Shown: positions 28,905-37,984 of the stretch, piece by piece
Numbering within the stretch: the first letter of the stretch is position 1
How the letters are laid out: the number at the start of each line of letters is the position of its first letter
NCBI GenBank assembly: GCA_963681975.1
Contig: OY820613.1
Location: forward strand, 620,001-684,000
DNA: 64,000 bases
Reading direction: 5' to 3'
Origin: JANELJ01 sp024511395
Lineage (GTDB): Bacteria; Pseudomonadota; Gammaproteobacteria; GRL18
The notes under the pieces: generated by a model
Seen by the model: the letters and a program-made list of their open reading frames with translations, nothing else
What the model was told of the DNA's origin: nothing
The model's database searches: none
Position numbers and translations under genes: made by a program

Positions 28905-29753
28905 ATGACCGACATTATAGTTTCACAACTGTGGATATATCCCATTAAATCTCTGAAAGGTATTTCAGTAGATAAGGCTCAGCTGGAAAAAAGAGGTTTA
29001 CGTTATGATCGCCGCTGGATGCTGGTGGATGATAATAACCGTTTTATCAGTCAGCGTCTTTACCCCAGGCTGGCTTTGATAAAGCAGGAACTGTCCGATT
29101 TCGGGATCTCTGTGCGGGCACCGGATATGCCGGTGTTAATTATTCCTTATCCTGATGCTCAGATAGAGATGTATGAAGAAGTCGAAGTAATTTGCTGGGA
29201 TGACCATATTAAGGTCCAGCATATTAATACCGCTATAGATAACTGGTTCAGCGAATTTCTGGATGCTGACTGTCAACTGGTGTTTATGCCGGAAGACAGT
29301 GAGCGTCTGGTGGATACGGACTTTGCTAAAAACCATGAGATCACCAGCTTTTCTGATGGTTTTCCAAACCTGATTATCTGTGAAGAATCCCTGCAGGATC
29401 TGAATTCACGGGTGGATATTGAACTGACCATTAATCGTTTTCGTCCCAATATTGTTATTAAGGGCTGTGAACCCTATGGTGAAGATAGGCTTGGGCATTT
29501 TCAGATTAATGGTATTGATTTTTATGCGGTTAAACCCTGTTCACGATGTGTTGTGACCACTGTTAATCCTGAAACGGGGGTAAAAGAAAGCAAGGAACCC
29601 CTGGCTACTTTGGCAAAATTTCGTAAAAAAGATCGGAAAGTCTATTTTGGTCAGAACCTGTTACATAAGCTGGATTTAATGGTGGATAACACACTTACTG
29701 TGGGTGACAGGCTTAAAATTTTAGAGCCTTCAGCACCGCTTGAATTCGATTAA
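28905..29753 (+). CDS. MOSC-domain protein (YcbX/mARC-like)
   Basis: 282 residues from ATG 28905. The N-terminal MOSC_N beta-barrel (VSQLWIYPIKSLKGISVDKAQL, then RRWMLVDDNNRFISQR) is followed by the MOSC domain with FPNLIICEESLQDLN, FRPNIVIKG and the cysteine segment KPCSRCVVTTVNPETG, which coordinates the molybdenum cofactor in mARC/YcbX/YiiM-type reductases. Such proteins reduce N-hydroxylated compounds, usually with a ferredoxin-like partner. Here there is no C-terminal ferredoxin domain. The frame is open to 28878 through a TTG, but the ATG fits the domain start better. Confidence 0.87.
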   Translation: MTDIIVSQLWIYPIKSLKGISVDKAQLEKRGLRYDRRWMLVDDNNRFISQRLYPRLALIKQELSDFGISVRAPDMPVLIIPYPDAQIEMYEEVEVICWDDHIKVQHINTAIDNWFSEFLDADCQLVFMPEDSERLVDTDFAKNHEITSFSDGFPNLIICEESLQDLNSRVDIELTINRFRPNIVIKGCEPYGEDRLGHFQINGIDFYAVKPCSRCVVTTVNPETGVKESKEPLATLAKFRKKDRKVYFGQNLLHKLDLMVDNTLTVGDRLKILEPSAPLEFD

Positions 29754-29778
29754 ATCTAATATTTCGCCATGGATTTTG

Positions 29779-29813
29779 TTATCCACAATTCCTGTGGATA
29801 ACTTTGTGGATAA
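29779..29813. promoter_or_regulatory. Cluster of three perfect DnaA boxes
   Basis: TTATCCACA at 29779-29787 is followed by two copies in the opposite orientation, at 29793-29801 and 29805-29813. All three are exact 9-mers. AT-rich sequence follows. Confidence 0.8.
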
Positions 29814-30209
29814 ACTTGGGGTAACCGCTGTAAAGACTTGAAACAATCACTTTTGTGACAATTTGATTACAAATTATTCATTCCAGGAATATAAAAATAA
29901 TCATTGTAAAAACAATGTGTTATAAAAAACAGGGTGTAAAGGTATTGACAGCAATTGTATTCAAGTGAATGCTAATGCAGTTTTTACTGGCCGTGGCATG
30001 AATTGTGTAAAACTTTCTTAAATAGAGCCAGAGTAAAGGTAGAAAATTAGTAAAAGTTAATGTTTGAAACAGTAAAATAAAACAGAGACTTGGCTCATTT
30101 TGTTAGAGAAGAAATAGCAATTGATTGGCTAAGTGTGAAACTCCTTCTGCCTGGGGATATGCCCAAAGGGCAGAGGCTTAGGGAATTATCAGGGCAAACG
30201 AGTATATTA
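29814..30209. other. AT-rich intergenic region upstream of ccmA
   Basis: No gene is seen. The part 29866-29940 is very AT-rich with runs of A and T, beside the DnaA boxes. A TTGACA at 29945-29950 could be a -35 box, with AATGCT 17 bases on as a poor -10; this is the only promoter candidate for ccm that I see. An open frame from 30090 through a TTG is an extension of ccmA without similarity. Confidence 0.4.
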
Positions 30210-30878
30210 ATGACAAACGATCCACAAACAAACCAGTCACAGGACCTGTCTGTTAATCAGCTAAGTTGTGAACGAGGCTATCGTGAACTGTTTACCGACC
30301 TGAATTTCAGCCTGTCGCCTGGAGAAATACTGCATATAAAAGGTGAAAACGGTACCGGTAAAACCAGTTTGCTTAGAATTATTGCCGGGCTGGCCTTACC
30401 TGTTATCGGTGAGCTCCGCTTTAATGGATATAGCTGTCGCAAGTACCGCAGTGAATACAATGAACAGCTGGCTTTTATGGGGCATAAACTGGGTATTAAA
30501 CTGGAATTAACCCCGGTGGAAAATATTCGCAGTCACTGCGATCTGGGTAAAAGCTGCACTCGGCAGCAGATTATGGATACCCTGGAAAAAGTCGGCCTGT
30601 ATGGTTTTGAAGAGATGTATTGCAACCAGCTCTCTGCCGGTCAGAAACGTCGTGTTGCCCTGGCTCAGATCCTGCTTTCCCAGACCCGGCTATGGATCCT
30701 TGATGAACCATTCACCTCGCTGGATGTCATAGGTGTGGAGCTGTTTTTAAAAATTATCCGGGAACATGTCTGTCAGGGAGGAATGGTATTGCTGACAACC
30801 CATCAGGAAGTAACGTTAAAGGATTGCACCCTAAAATACCTGCAATTACCCGATGGAATGCTAAGTGAGCCAGAGTAA
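30210..30878 (+). CDS. ccmA: CcmA, haem exporter ATPase subunit
   Basis: 222 residues from ATG 30210. CcmA is the ATPase of the CcmABCD complex that releases holo-CcmE in cytochrome c maturation. Walker A GENGTGKTS, ABC signature LSAGQKRRVALA and Walker B LWILDEPF are complete, with the His switch in LLTTHQE. The upstream frame (to 30090) has no family similarity, and the ATG puts the conserved LSVNQLSCERGYRELF at the expected N-terminal place. A 178-base gap separates it from ccmB, whereas these genes usually touch. Confidence 0.94.
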   Translation: MTNDPQTNQSQDLSVNQLSCERGYRELFTDLNFSLSPGEILHIKGENGTGKTSLLRIIAGLALPVIGELRFNGYSCRKYRSEYNEQLAFMGHKLGIKLELTPVENIRSHCDLGKSCTRQQIMDTLEKVGLYGFEEMYCNQLSAGQKRRVALAQILLSQTRLWILDEPFTSLDVIGVELFLKIIREHVCQGGMVLLTTHQEVTLKDCTLKYLQLPDGMLSEPE

Positions 30879-31056
30879 GTCAATAATAATACTTTGATGT
30901 AGCTGACTAAGCATGTAAAATACCCCTTCGATTAAAAGTCCCTTATATTTAATAGCCTTACAAAAAATATGACTTTGTAAACGACGTTAAAGATTCCTGA
31001 TTGAGGGATTTGAAAATACACAAACAAAAAGTATAGAAGCCGTATTAGGAACCAAT

Positions 31057-31725
31057 TTGTATAACGCTTTTTTCAATTTATTAAAACGTGATTTACGACT
31101 GGCATTCAGGCATAAGAGTGAGATCCTTAATCCGCTATTTTTCTTTGTTATAGTGGTCACACTTTTCCCCCTGGGGGTCAGCCCTGAAAAACAGGTACTG
31201 GCAGAAATCGGTCCCGGCATTATCTGGGTTGCGGCTCTGCTGGCTTCCATGCTGTCGCTGGATTCCCTGTTTCGTTCTGATTTTGAAGACGGCACCTTGG
31301 AACTCATGCTGCTCAGTGAATATCCCCTGCCCATACTGATCCTGGCAAAAATTGTCGCTCACTGGCTGATCACCGGTTTTCCCATAATTATTTTTTCACC
31401 CTTATTAGGTACTGTGATGTTTCTCAGTAACGAGGCCATAGAAACCCTGATGATAACCCTGCTGCTGGGGACCCCGATTCTCAGTCTTATAGGTGCTATC
31501 GGTATGGCTCTGGTGGTGGCACTAAAACGGGGCGGTATGTTACTGTCCTTACTGGTACTGCCGTTATATATCCCTGTATTAATATTTTCTTCTAATGCTG
31601 TAGGCAGCAGTATGGCCGGCCTGTCCATTAGCGGCCAGCTCTACTTTCTCGCTGCATTTTTAATTTTCTGTCTCACGCTGGCACCCATTGCCACCTCTGC
31701 TGCTTTAAGGGTAAGTCTCGAATGA
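31057..31725 (+). CDS. ccmB: CcmB, haem exporter permease
   Basis: 222 residues, six membrane helices, integral part of CcmABC. Family features: LKRDLRLAFRHKSEILNPLFFFVIV at the N-terminus, GIIWVAALLASMLSLDSLFRSDFEDGTLE, and LSLLVLPLYIPVLIF. The start is TTG 31057, with TAGGA about 8 bases upstream; no ATG or GTG is in a suitable place. It overlaps ccmC by four bases (ATGA). Confidence 0.92.
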   Translation: MYNAFFNLLKRDLRLAFRHKSEILNPLFFFVIVVTLFPLGVSPEKQVLAEIGPGIIWVAALLASMLSLDSLFRSDFEDGTLELMLLSEYPLPILILAKIVAHWLITGFPIIIFSPLLGTVMFLSNEAIETLMITLLLGTPILSLIGAIGMALVVALKRGGMLLSLLVLPLYIPVLIFSSNAVGSSMAGLSISGQLYFLAAFLIFCLTLAPIATSAALRVSLE

Positions 31726-32465
31726 TGAAAGCCATAATGAAGTTTATCTACCAGTTTGCTTCACCCAAGCATTTTTATCGACTTTCGGGAAAAATTATCC
31801 CCTGGTTTGCCTGGCTGGCCGCTATCCTGCTTATTGCCGGGAGTATAGACGGTCTGTTTATTGCGCCGGTTGATTACCAGCAGGGTGACAGCTACCGCAT
31901 TATCTTTATTCATGTCCCGGCCGCCTGGATGTCCATGTTTATCTATATGGTTATGGCCATATCCGGTGCCATTGCCCTGATCTGGAAAATAAAACTGGCT
32001 GATGTCATCGCTAGCAGCAGTGCGCCTATTGGTGCGGCTTTTACCTTTCTAGCACTGGTCACTGGCTCCATCTGGGGCAAGCCCATGTGGGGAGCCTGGT
32101 GGGTCTGGGATGCCCGGCTGACTTCAGAACTGATATTACTGTTCCTTTATTTAGGTTATATGGCTCTGGAATCTGCTATAGAAGATCCCCGCGCCGCCGC
32201 CAGAGCCTGTGCTATTCTGGCTATTGTGGGTGTGATAAATATCCCGATTATCCATTATTCCGTAGAATGGTGGAATACCCTGCATCAGGGGGCTACAGTA
32301 ACCAAGCTGGATAAACCCTCAATTCATATCTCCATGTTAATCCCGTTATTATTAATGGCGTTAGGATTTAAACTTTATTACGGTGCTGTGGTCTTAATGA
32401 GAGCCCGTAATAAAGTGCTGGTAACAGAGCAGAATAACCGCTGGGTAAAAGAAATAATAGGATAA
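31722..32465 (+). CDS. ccmC: CcmC, haem-handling protein
   Basis: 247 residues, six membrane helices. CcmC loads haem on CcmE; the periplasmic tryptophan-rich motif WGAWWVWDARLTSELIL is present, as are the two flanking haem-ligand histidines (FIHVPAAWMS and HYSVEWWNTLHQG). ATGATG gives two possible starts, overlapping the ccmB stop. It is followed by a 233-base gap filled by a palindromic repeat before ccmD. Confidence 0.95.
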   Translation: MMKAIMKFIYQFASPKHFYRLSGKIIPWFAWLAAILLIAGSIDGLFIAPVDYQQGDSYRIIFIHVPAAWMSMFIYMVMAISGAIALIWKIKLADVIASSSAPIGAAFTFLALVTGSIWGKPMWGAWWVWDARLTSELILLFLYLGYMALESAIEDPRAAARACAILAIVGVINIPIIHYSVEWWNTLHQGATVTKLDKPSIHISMLIPLLLMALGFKLYYGAVVLMRARNKVLVTEQNNRWVKEIIG

Positions 32466-32490
32466 CAAAATTAGACACCTATAGAATGTA

Positions 32491-32629
32491 GTCTGCTAGG
32501 GAGCCTTTGTGGGGTTTCGGCAGCAGGGACAATAAATTGCTCCTGCATTCCGCCATCCGTGGCGGTCACGCTGCCGAAAAGACTCCATGGATGGATTTAC
32601 GGCGTCCCCACAAAAGCCCCTCGGTAGAC
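32491..32629. repeat. Composite palindromic repeat inside the ccm operon
   Basis: The outer arms GTCTGCTAGGGAGC and its imperfect complement ending GGTAGAC enclose TTGTGGGG/CCCCACAA, then TTTCGGCAGC/GCTGCCGAAA, then two small hairpins (CCGCCA/TGGCGG among them). TCCATGGATGGATTTACGGCG near the right arm corresponds to the repeat at 27014-27053 in inverse orientation. It lies between ccmC and ccmD without disrupting either gene. Confidence 0.75.
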
Positions 32630-32698
32630 GGAATGGTAAATTTTGTAATTACTAATATTTTAACCAAGAATGTCAGTATTTTTAAAGAGTAAAAAATC

Positions 32699-32881
32699 AT
32701 GATGGAAATGCTTCAAATGGGAAAATACGGTGCCTATGTCTGGTCTTCCTACGGCCTGGCACTGATTGTTATGGGCTATGTTGCTTTTAAGCCCCTGCTG
32801 GATAAAAAAACCATATTTAAGGAACTGTCCATGAAGTACCGTCGTGAATCCCAATCCAATAACAAACAGGAACAGGCATGA
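32699..32881 (+). CDS. ccmD: CcmD, small haem exporter subunit
   Basis: 60 residues: short N-terminus with MGKYGAYVWSSYGLALIVM, one membrane helix and a charged C-terminal tail, the normal design of CcmD, which holds CcmE at the CcmABC complex. Two ATGs at 32699 and 32702. Its stop overlaps the ccmE start by four bases. Confidence 0.88.
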   Translation: MMEMLQMGKYGAYVWSSYGLALIVMGYVAFKPLLDKKTIFKELSMKYRRESQSNNKQEQA

Positions 32882-33396
32882 ACCCGAAACGTAAAAACCG
32901 TCTGATACTGGTACTGCTGATCCTGGTCGGAGTCGGTGCAGCCGTCACCCTGGGGCTAAAAGCACTGGATCAGAACTTACTATACTTTTTCAGTCCGACC
33001 CAGGTAAAAGCCGGTGAAGCACCCATTGACCATTCTTTCCGTCTTGGCGGCCTGGTTTCAAACGGCAGTGTGCAGCGGGAAAAAGACGGTCTGACCATTC
33101 ACTTTGATATTACTGACGGGGCAGAAACTATTGCCGTAACCTATACTGGTATTCTGCCCGATCTGTTTCGTGAAGGGCAGGGTATTGTGGCCACCGGAAA
33201 AATAGATGGCTCCAGCAAAGACGGCAAAACCCATTTTATCGCTGAAGAAGTACTGGCCAAACACGACGAAAACTATATGCCGCCTCAGTTGCAAGAAGCG
33301 CTGGACAAGGCTTATGAAGATGGTAAGAAAAAATTGGCTGACAACGCTGTTAAAACTGCCGAAAAAGCTGCTGCACAGGGAGATAATGCACAATGA
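32878..33396 (+). CDS. ccmE: CcmE, periplasmic haem chaperone
   Basis: 172 residues. An N-terminal anchor helix (RLILVLLILVGVGAAVTLGL) precedes the OB-fold domain (FRLGGLVSNGSV, YTGILPDLFREGQGIVATG). The haem-binding His is in LAKHDENYMPP at about residue 129, with the Tyr that supports it. The C-terminal tail is Lys/Ala-rich. It overlaps ccmD and ccmF by four bases each. Confidence 0.95.
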   Translation: MNPKRKNRLILVLLILVGVGAAVTLGLKALDQNLLYFFSPTQVKAGEAPIDHSFRLGGLVSNGSVQREKDGLTIHFDITDGAETIAVTYTGILPDLFREGQGIVATGKIDGSSKDGKTHFIAEEVLAKHDENYMPPQLQEALDKAYEDGKKKLADNAVKTAEKAAAQGDNAQ

Positions 33397-35324
33397 TACC
33401 TGAAATCGGTAACTTCTCCCTGATTATTGCCTTGGCCGTGGCTCTGTTTCTGGCTACTGTGCCGTTATATGGTGCTCAGAAAAATAACCTGCAGCTCATG
33501 CAGTTTTCCCGTTATGCCGTGGTGGCTCAGTTCTTCTTTGTTCTGGTGTCTTTTCTAGCGCTGGTTTATTCGTTTGCCATTGATGACTTTTCCGTCCGCT
33601 ATATTGCCACCAATTCTAATTCCGCATTGCCGATGATTTATAAAATTTCAGCGGTCTGGGGCGATCATGAAGGTTCCTTCCTGTTATGGCTGTTAATATT
33701 ATCTATCTGGTCCATGGCGGTTGCCTATTTCAGTAAGAGCCTGCCTATTAGCATGACCTCCCGAGTGCTGGCGGTTATGGGGATGCTCAGTATTGGTTTC
33801 CTGTTATTTATTATCTTTACCTCTAACCCCTTTGAACGCCTGTTTCCGGCACCCATGGACGGCCGGGATCTGAACCCCTTATTACAGGACCCCGGTCTGG
33901 CTATCCATCCGCCTATGCTCTATATGGGTTATGTGGGTTTTTCTGTGGTATTCAGTATTACCATTGCCGGGCTGATTTCCGGACAACTGGATTCTGCTTG
34001 GGCTCGCTGGTCCCGTCCCTGGACAGTCATTGCCTGGGTATTCCTGACACTGGGTATAGCACTGGGTAGCTGGTGGGCATACTATGAACTGGGATGGGGC
34101 GGCTGGTGGTTCTGGGATCCGGTGGAAAACGCCTCCTTTATGCCCTGGTTAATCGGTACAGCCCTGCTGCATTCACTCATTGTGACGGAAAAGCGTGGCG
34201 CCTTTAAAAGCTGGACGGTATTACTGTCCCTGATGGCTTTTTCTCTGAGTCTGCTGGGAACCTTCTTGGTGCGTTCCGGGGTACTGGTGTCCGTACATGC
34301 TTTTGCCTCAGATCCTACCCGCGGTTCCTTTATCCTGGCCTTCCTGGTGCTGGTGATTGGCGGTTCTCTAATGCTGTATGCGATTCGCGGTTCATCCATG
34401 AGCGGGGGCGGTCATTTTAATCTGTTCTCCAAGGACACCTTTATGCTGCTGGGTAATATCCTGCTGTCAGTGGCCTGTGCCATGGTGTTATTAGGCACCT
34501 TATACCCCTTACTGGATCAGATGATTGACTTGGGCAAACTGTCCGTCGGTGAACCCTATTTTAATGCGGTGTTTGTGCCTATTATGCTGCCGGCACTGGT
34601 GATTATGTCCATGGCTCCCCTAATGCGCTGGAAAAGTGATTGCTTTGATCGGGTCTTTAAACAGATGCTGATCCCTCTGGCTGTAGCCCTGTCTGTGGGT
34701 ATTGCGCTGTTTTTTATTGAAAAAGGTTCGGTCATGATATCCGTCAGCGTTGGTCTTGCGGCACTGATTGTTTCCAGTGTGGTTATGAGTTTTATTAACT
34801 GGGTTAAAAGTAAAAGTGTGGGTTCAACCCTGAAGAAAATTCCCCTGTCATTTTACGGTATGAACCTAGCTCATATTGGTGTGGCTGTGTTTATTGTGGG
34901 GGTAACCTTTACTGAGTCCATGAGTCTGCAGAAAGATCTTCGTATGGAGCAGGGCGATACTATCAGCTTGGGCGGTTATGCATTTACTTTTGAAGGTGCC
35001 AGTAGTCACCAGGGGCCTAACTATATAGCCTATGAAGGTGCTGTCAGTATTATAGATCCGGATGGTGAATCTATTGGTGTTCTGACCCCACAGAAACGGG
35101 TTTATCAGGTGCGCGGCATGCCTATGACTGAAGCCGGCATTGATGCCGGACTGTTCAGAGATCTTTTTGTAGCCCTGGCTGAACAACTGGAAAATGGTGC
35201 CTGGAGTTTAAGAATTTACTACAAGCCCTTTATTCGCTGGATCTGGCTGGGCTGTATTTTAATGGCTTTAGGCGGTTTTATTGCCGTTATGGATAAACGT
35301 TATCGTCTGAGGGTTGCAAAATGA
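33393..35324 (+). CDS. ccmF: CcmF, cytochrome c haem lyase core subunit
   Basis: 643 residues with about 14-15 membrane helices. The tryptophan-rich periplasmic motif GWGGWWFWDPVENASFMPWL is intact, as is VWGDHEGSFLLWLLIL. CcmF with CcmH/CcmI attaches haem to apocytochromes. Clients in this window are NapB, NapC and the broken dihaem cytochrome. Overlaps ccmE and ccmG by four bases. Confidence 0.96.
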   Translation: MIPEIGNFSLIIALAVALFLATVPLYGAQKNNLQLMQFSRYAVVAQFFFVLVSFLALVYSFAIDDFSVRYIATNSNSALPMIYKISAVWGDHEGSFLLWLLILSIWSMAVAYFSKSLPISMTSRVLAVMGMLSIGFLLFIIFTSNPFERLFPAPMDGRDLNPLLQDPGLAIHPPMLYMGYVGFSVVFSITIAGLISGQLDSAWARWSRPWTVIAWVFLTLGIALGSWWAYYELGWGGWWFWDPVENASFMPWLIGTALLHSLIVTEKRGAFKSWTVLLSLMAFSLSLLGTFLVRSGVLVSVHAFASDPTRGSFILAFLVLVIGGSLMLYAIRGSSMSGGGHFNLFSKDTFMLLGNILLSVACAMVLLGTLYPLLDQMIDLGKLSVGEPYFNAVFVPIMLPALVIMSMAPLMRWKSDCFDRVFKQMLIPLAVALSVGIALFFIEKGSVMISVSVGLAALIVSSVVMSFINWVKSKSVGSTLKKIPLSFYGMNLAHIGVAVFIVGVTFTESMSLQKDLRMEQGDTISLGGYAFTFEGASSHQGPNYIAYEGAVSIIDPDGESIGVLTPQKRVYQVRGMPMTEAGIDAGLFRDLFVALAEQLENGAWSLRIYYKPFIRWIWLGCILMALGGFIAVMDKRYRLRVAK

Positions 35325-35881
35325 AAAAGCAGTTTATGACCCCCCTGATTGTTTTCGGCCTGTTGGTGGTGCTACTGGTGGTTGGTCTTATAAAAGCCAA
35401 ATATGTACGTGATGTACCGTCACCTTTAATTGGTAAACCAACGCCGGTGTTTAATTTACCGATAGTAGAAGATCTGCAGAAGAACTTTAATAGTGAAGAA
35501 TTAAAAGGTCAGGTATCACTGGTTAATATCTGGGCATCCTGGTGTGTATCCTGTCGGGCTGAACATCAGGTATTAAACTATGCTGCTCAGAAAAAAGGCC
35601 TGAAAATTTATGGTATCAACTATAAGGACGATCTGGTGGATGCCCGTCAATGGCTGGCTTCCCGAGGCAACCCCTATGTAAAAAGTGCCTTTGATAAAGA
35701 GGGGCTGCTGGGTATAGACTGGGGCGTTTACGGTGTACCGGAAACCTTTATCATCGATCAGCAGGGACATATCCGCTACAAACATACCGGCCCGGTATCG
35801 GCTGGTGACCTGGAAAACATTATTATCCCCTGTGTTGAAAGTCTCAAATCAGGAAAGGAAGTACATTGTGAAAAACCATAA
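35321..35881 (+). CDS. ccmG: CcmG/DsbE, thiol-disulfide oxidoreductase
   Basis: 186 residues. One N-terminal membrane anchor (LIVFGLLVVLLVVGLI), then a periplasmic thioredoxin fold with the active site NIWASWCVSCRAEH near residue 70 and the cis-Pro segment GVYGVPETFIID. It reduces apocytochrome CxxCH cysteines. Its 3' end overlaps the ccmH start by 14 bases. Confidence 0.95.
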   Translation: MKKQFMTPLIVFGLLVVLLVVGLIKAKYVRDVPSPLIGKPTPVFNLPIVEDLQKNFNSEELKGQVSLVNIWASWCVSCRAEHQVLNYAAQKKGLKIYGINYKDDLVDARQWLASRGNPYVKSAFDKEGLLGIDWGVYGVPETFIIDQQGHIRYKHTGPVSAGDLENIIIPCVESLKSGKEVHCEKP

Positions 35882-36353
35882 ACACTTTTTGCTGTTGCTG
35901 CTTTTCTGTCTGCTGCCGGTACTGGCTATAGCGGGTCCTAAGGGTGCACCTAAACCCCCGATTGTATTTGATGATCCACAGGTGGAACAGGACTACCAGG
36001 AATTGGCAGAAGAACTACGCTGTCTGGTGTGTCAGAACCAGAACCTGATTGACTCCAATGCCGATCTGGCCGATGACCTGCGCCGGGAAGTGGCCAAAAT
36101 GCTCAAGCAGGGTAAGAACAAGGAACAGGTTACAGAATTTATGGTGAATCGCTACGGTGATTTTGTACTGTACAATCCGCCGGTAAAATCCACCACTTGG
36201 TTATTGTGGGGCGGCCCCTTTGTGCTGATGTTTGTGGGGGTCTTTGTATTACTGAAAAAAATCAGAGCCAATAAACGGGAAAGTCAGACAGACAGTGCTG
36301 ATTTATCTGATAAAGAAAAACAGAAACTGCAGGATATCTTAAAAAACCAGTGA
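35868..36353 (+). CDS. ccmH: CcmH, apocytochrome thioreductase
   Basis: 161 residues from GTG 35868, preceded by AGGAAAGGAAG. Signal peptide HFLLLLLFCLLPVLAIAG, then the LRCLVCQNQNLIDSNADLADDLR motif with its redox cysteines, a membrane helix (WLLWGGPFVLMFVGVFVLL) and a charged tail. The longer frame from 35733 runs inside ccmG and has no family support. In E. coli CcmH is fused to a CcmI-like domain; here they are separate. Confidence 0.93.
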   Translation: MKNHKHFLLLLLFCLLPVLAIAGPKGAPKPPIVFDDPQVEQDYQELAEELRCLVCQNQNLIDSNADLADDLRREVAKMLKQGKNKEQVTEFMVNRYGDFVLYNPPVKSTTWLLWGGPFVLMFVGVFVLLKKIRANKRESQTDSADLSDKEKQKLQDILKNQ

Positions 36354-36418
36354 GTTTTAATCACGGTCAAATATGTTCAGTAGTTACAATTAAATATTAA
36401 TTTAAGGTAAAAACAACT

Positions 36419-37861
36419 ATGTGGATTTTATGGACGGTTTGCGCAGTACTGCTGGTAATTGCTGTGGTGATCCTGAGCAGACCCCTGTTCCGGAAATATT
36501 CAGAAGCCGAACTGGCTCAGAAGCAGGAACTGGCTAATCGACGTAAAAAGCTTAATATTGAACTGTATGAGCAGAAAAAAGCCCAGATTGAGCAGGATTT
36601 TGCTAATGGTCTGCTGGATGAAGAGGCCCGAATTGAAGCACGAAACGAGGTGGAGCATAGTCTTCTGCATGATACCTCTGTGGCTCATGATACTGAGCTG
36701 GTGCAGATTGACAATGGCATGGCCAGAAAGCTGGTCCTGAGTTTTCTGTTTTTTATTCCGATTTTTTCCATAGTGACCTACGCATTTATCAAGCCTGATA
36801 ACTTGGAAACCATTGTTATGAATCAGGCTTCAGTCAGTATGCCCGGCGGCCAGAAAAAAGTCCCGGATATTGGGGCTATGGTGGCTTCTCTGGAAAATAA
36901 AATGAAGGAGAATCCAGATAATATTCAGGGCTGGACTATGCTGGGTCGCTCCTATGTGGTTATGAAACGCTACCCTGAAGCCGTTAACGCCTATCAGAAA
37001 GCCCTGGATCTGACCATTAAAAAAGATAGGGTTGAAGGTCGTTCTGATTTAAAAATTGATCTGGTAGAAGTGTTATTACAGGTCGGCGGTGAGCCGAATT
37101 ATGAACAGGCTCGCACTTTACTGGCAGAACTGCTTGACAGCGATCCGGATAATGCGGATGCGCTCTGGTTTATGGGGTTTCTGGATTATCAGCAGGGTAA
37201 TAAAGAGCAGACCATTCAACGCTGGAAACGTTTACTCAGTATGCTGCCGGTAGAGGGTGAACAGGCCCAGATAGTCAGAAGCTATATGACCCAGGTGGTT
37301 AAAGAACTACCAGAGGATAGCCAGTTAAGGGCAGATCAGTCTCAGCCACGGTCACAGCCGCCTCCGCAGCAAGAAAAGCAGGCTCAGGTACCCAAAGGTC
37401 CGGCACCGGGGCAGCAAATGACCGGTTCCAAAGATGAACAGGCCTTTATTGCTTCCATGGTGGCTCGAGTTGAAGCCCGTGTTAAGGCTGATCCTCAGGA
37501 TCTTAAAGGCTGGACTACCTTGGGTAAATCTTATGGTGTGCTTGGTCGTTACCAGGATTCTGCTGTTGCCTATGGCAAAGCCGTGGCCATTGACAGCAGT
37601 GACGTTAACTTAATGATTAACTATGCTAATGCGGTTATCAAGGCGGATGACCCACAGCTCTATAGTCAGGCTCGTGATTTCTTTAAGCAGATGCTGGATA
37701 AAAATCCGGATAATGTGGATACCCTGTTCCTGTCCGGCCTGATGGCTCGTGCGGCAGGAGATAAAATGGCCGCTAAACAGTACTGGCAGAAACTGCTGCC
37801 CCTATTACCGGCAGACAGTCCTGCAGCCCTGAATGTAGAAAAATATCTGCAGGAACTGTAA
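36419..37861 (+). CDS. ccmI: CcmI (CycH), TPR protein for cytochrome c maturation
   Basis: 480 residues. Two N-terminal membrane helices (residues 2-20 and about 103-122) enclose a cytoplasmic loop with ELANRRKKLNIELYEQ. The periplasmic part has two blocks of TPR-like repeats (NIQGWTMLGRSYVVMKRYPEAV and DLKGWTTLGKSYGVLGRYQDSA) separated by a Gln/Pro-rich linker near residues 300-335. CcmI presents apocytochromes to CcmF-CcmH. A 65-base gap follows ccmH. Last gene of the operon. Confidence 0.92.
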   Translation: MWILWTVCAVLLVIAVVILSRPLFRKYSEAELAQKQELANRRKKLNIELYEQKKAQIEQDFANGLLDEEARIEARNEVEHSLLHDTSVAHDTELVQIDNGMARKLVLSFLFFIPIFSIVTYAFIKPDNLETIVMNQASVSMPGGQKKVPDIGAMVASLENKMKENPDNIQGWTMLGRSYVVMKRYPEAVNAYQKALDLTIKKDRVEGRSDLKIDLVEVLLQVGGEPNYEQARTLLAELLDSDPDNADALWFMGFLDYQQGNKEQTIQRWKRLLSMLPVEGEQAQIVRSYMTQVVKELPEDSQLRADQSQPRSQPPPQQEKQAQVPKGPAPGQQMTGSKDEQAFIASMVARVEARVKADPQDLKGWTTLGKSYGVLGRYQDSAVAYGKAVAIDSSDVNLMINYANAVIKADDPQLYSQARDFFKQMLDKNPDNVDTLFLSGLMARAAGDKMAAKQYWQKLLPLLPADSPAALNVEKYLQEL

Positions 37862-37892
37862 GCAGTTAAAATCTAAAGTCTTCTCTACTTTT

Positions 37893-37916
37893 GTTCCCAT
37901 GCTCCCGCATGGGAAC
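37893..37916. repeat. REP-like perfect palindrome
   Basis: GTTCCCATGC and its exact complement GCATGGGAAC are separated by TCCC. There is no T-run behind it, so it is not a standard terminator. A degenerate copy lies at 25640-25663. Confidence 0.7.
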
Positions 37917-37984
37917 GCATACTATTTCCCTCAATTCCTTAGCAATTTTCTAAATTATTAATTACTTATAAACTATAAGGTCTC

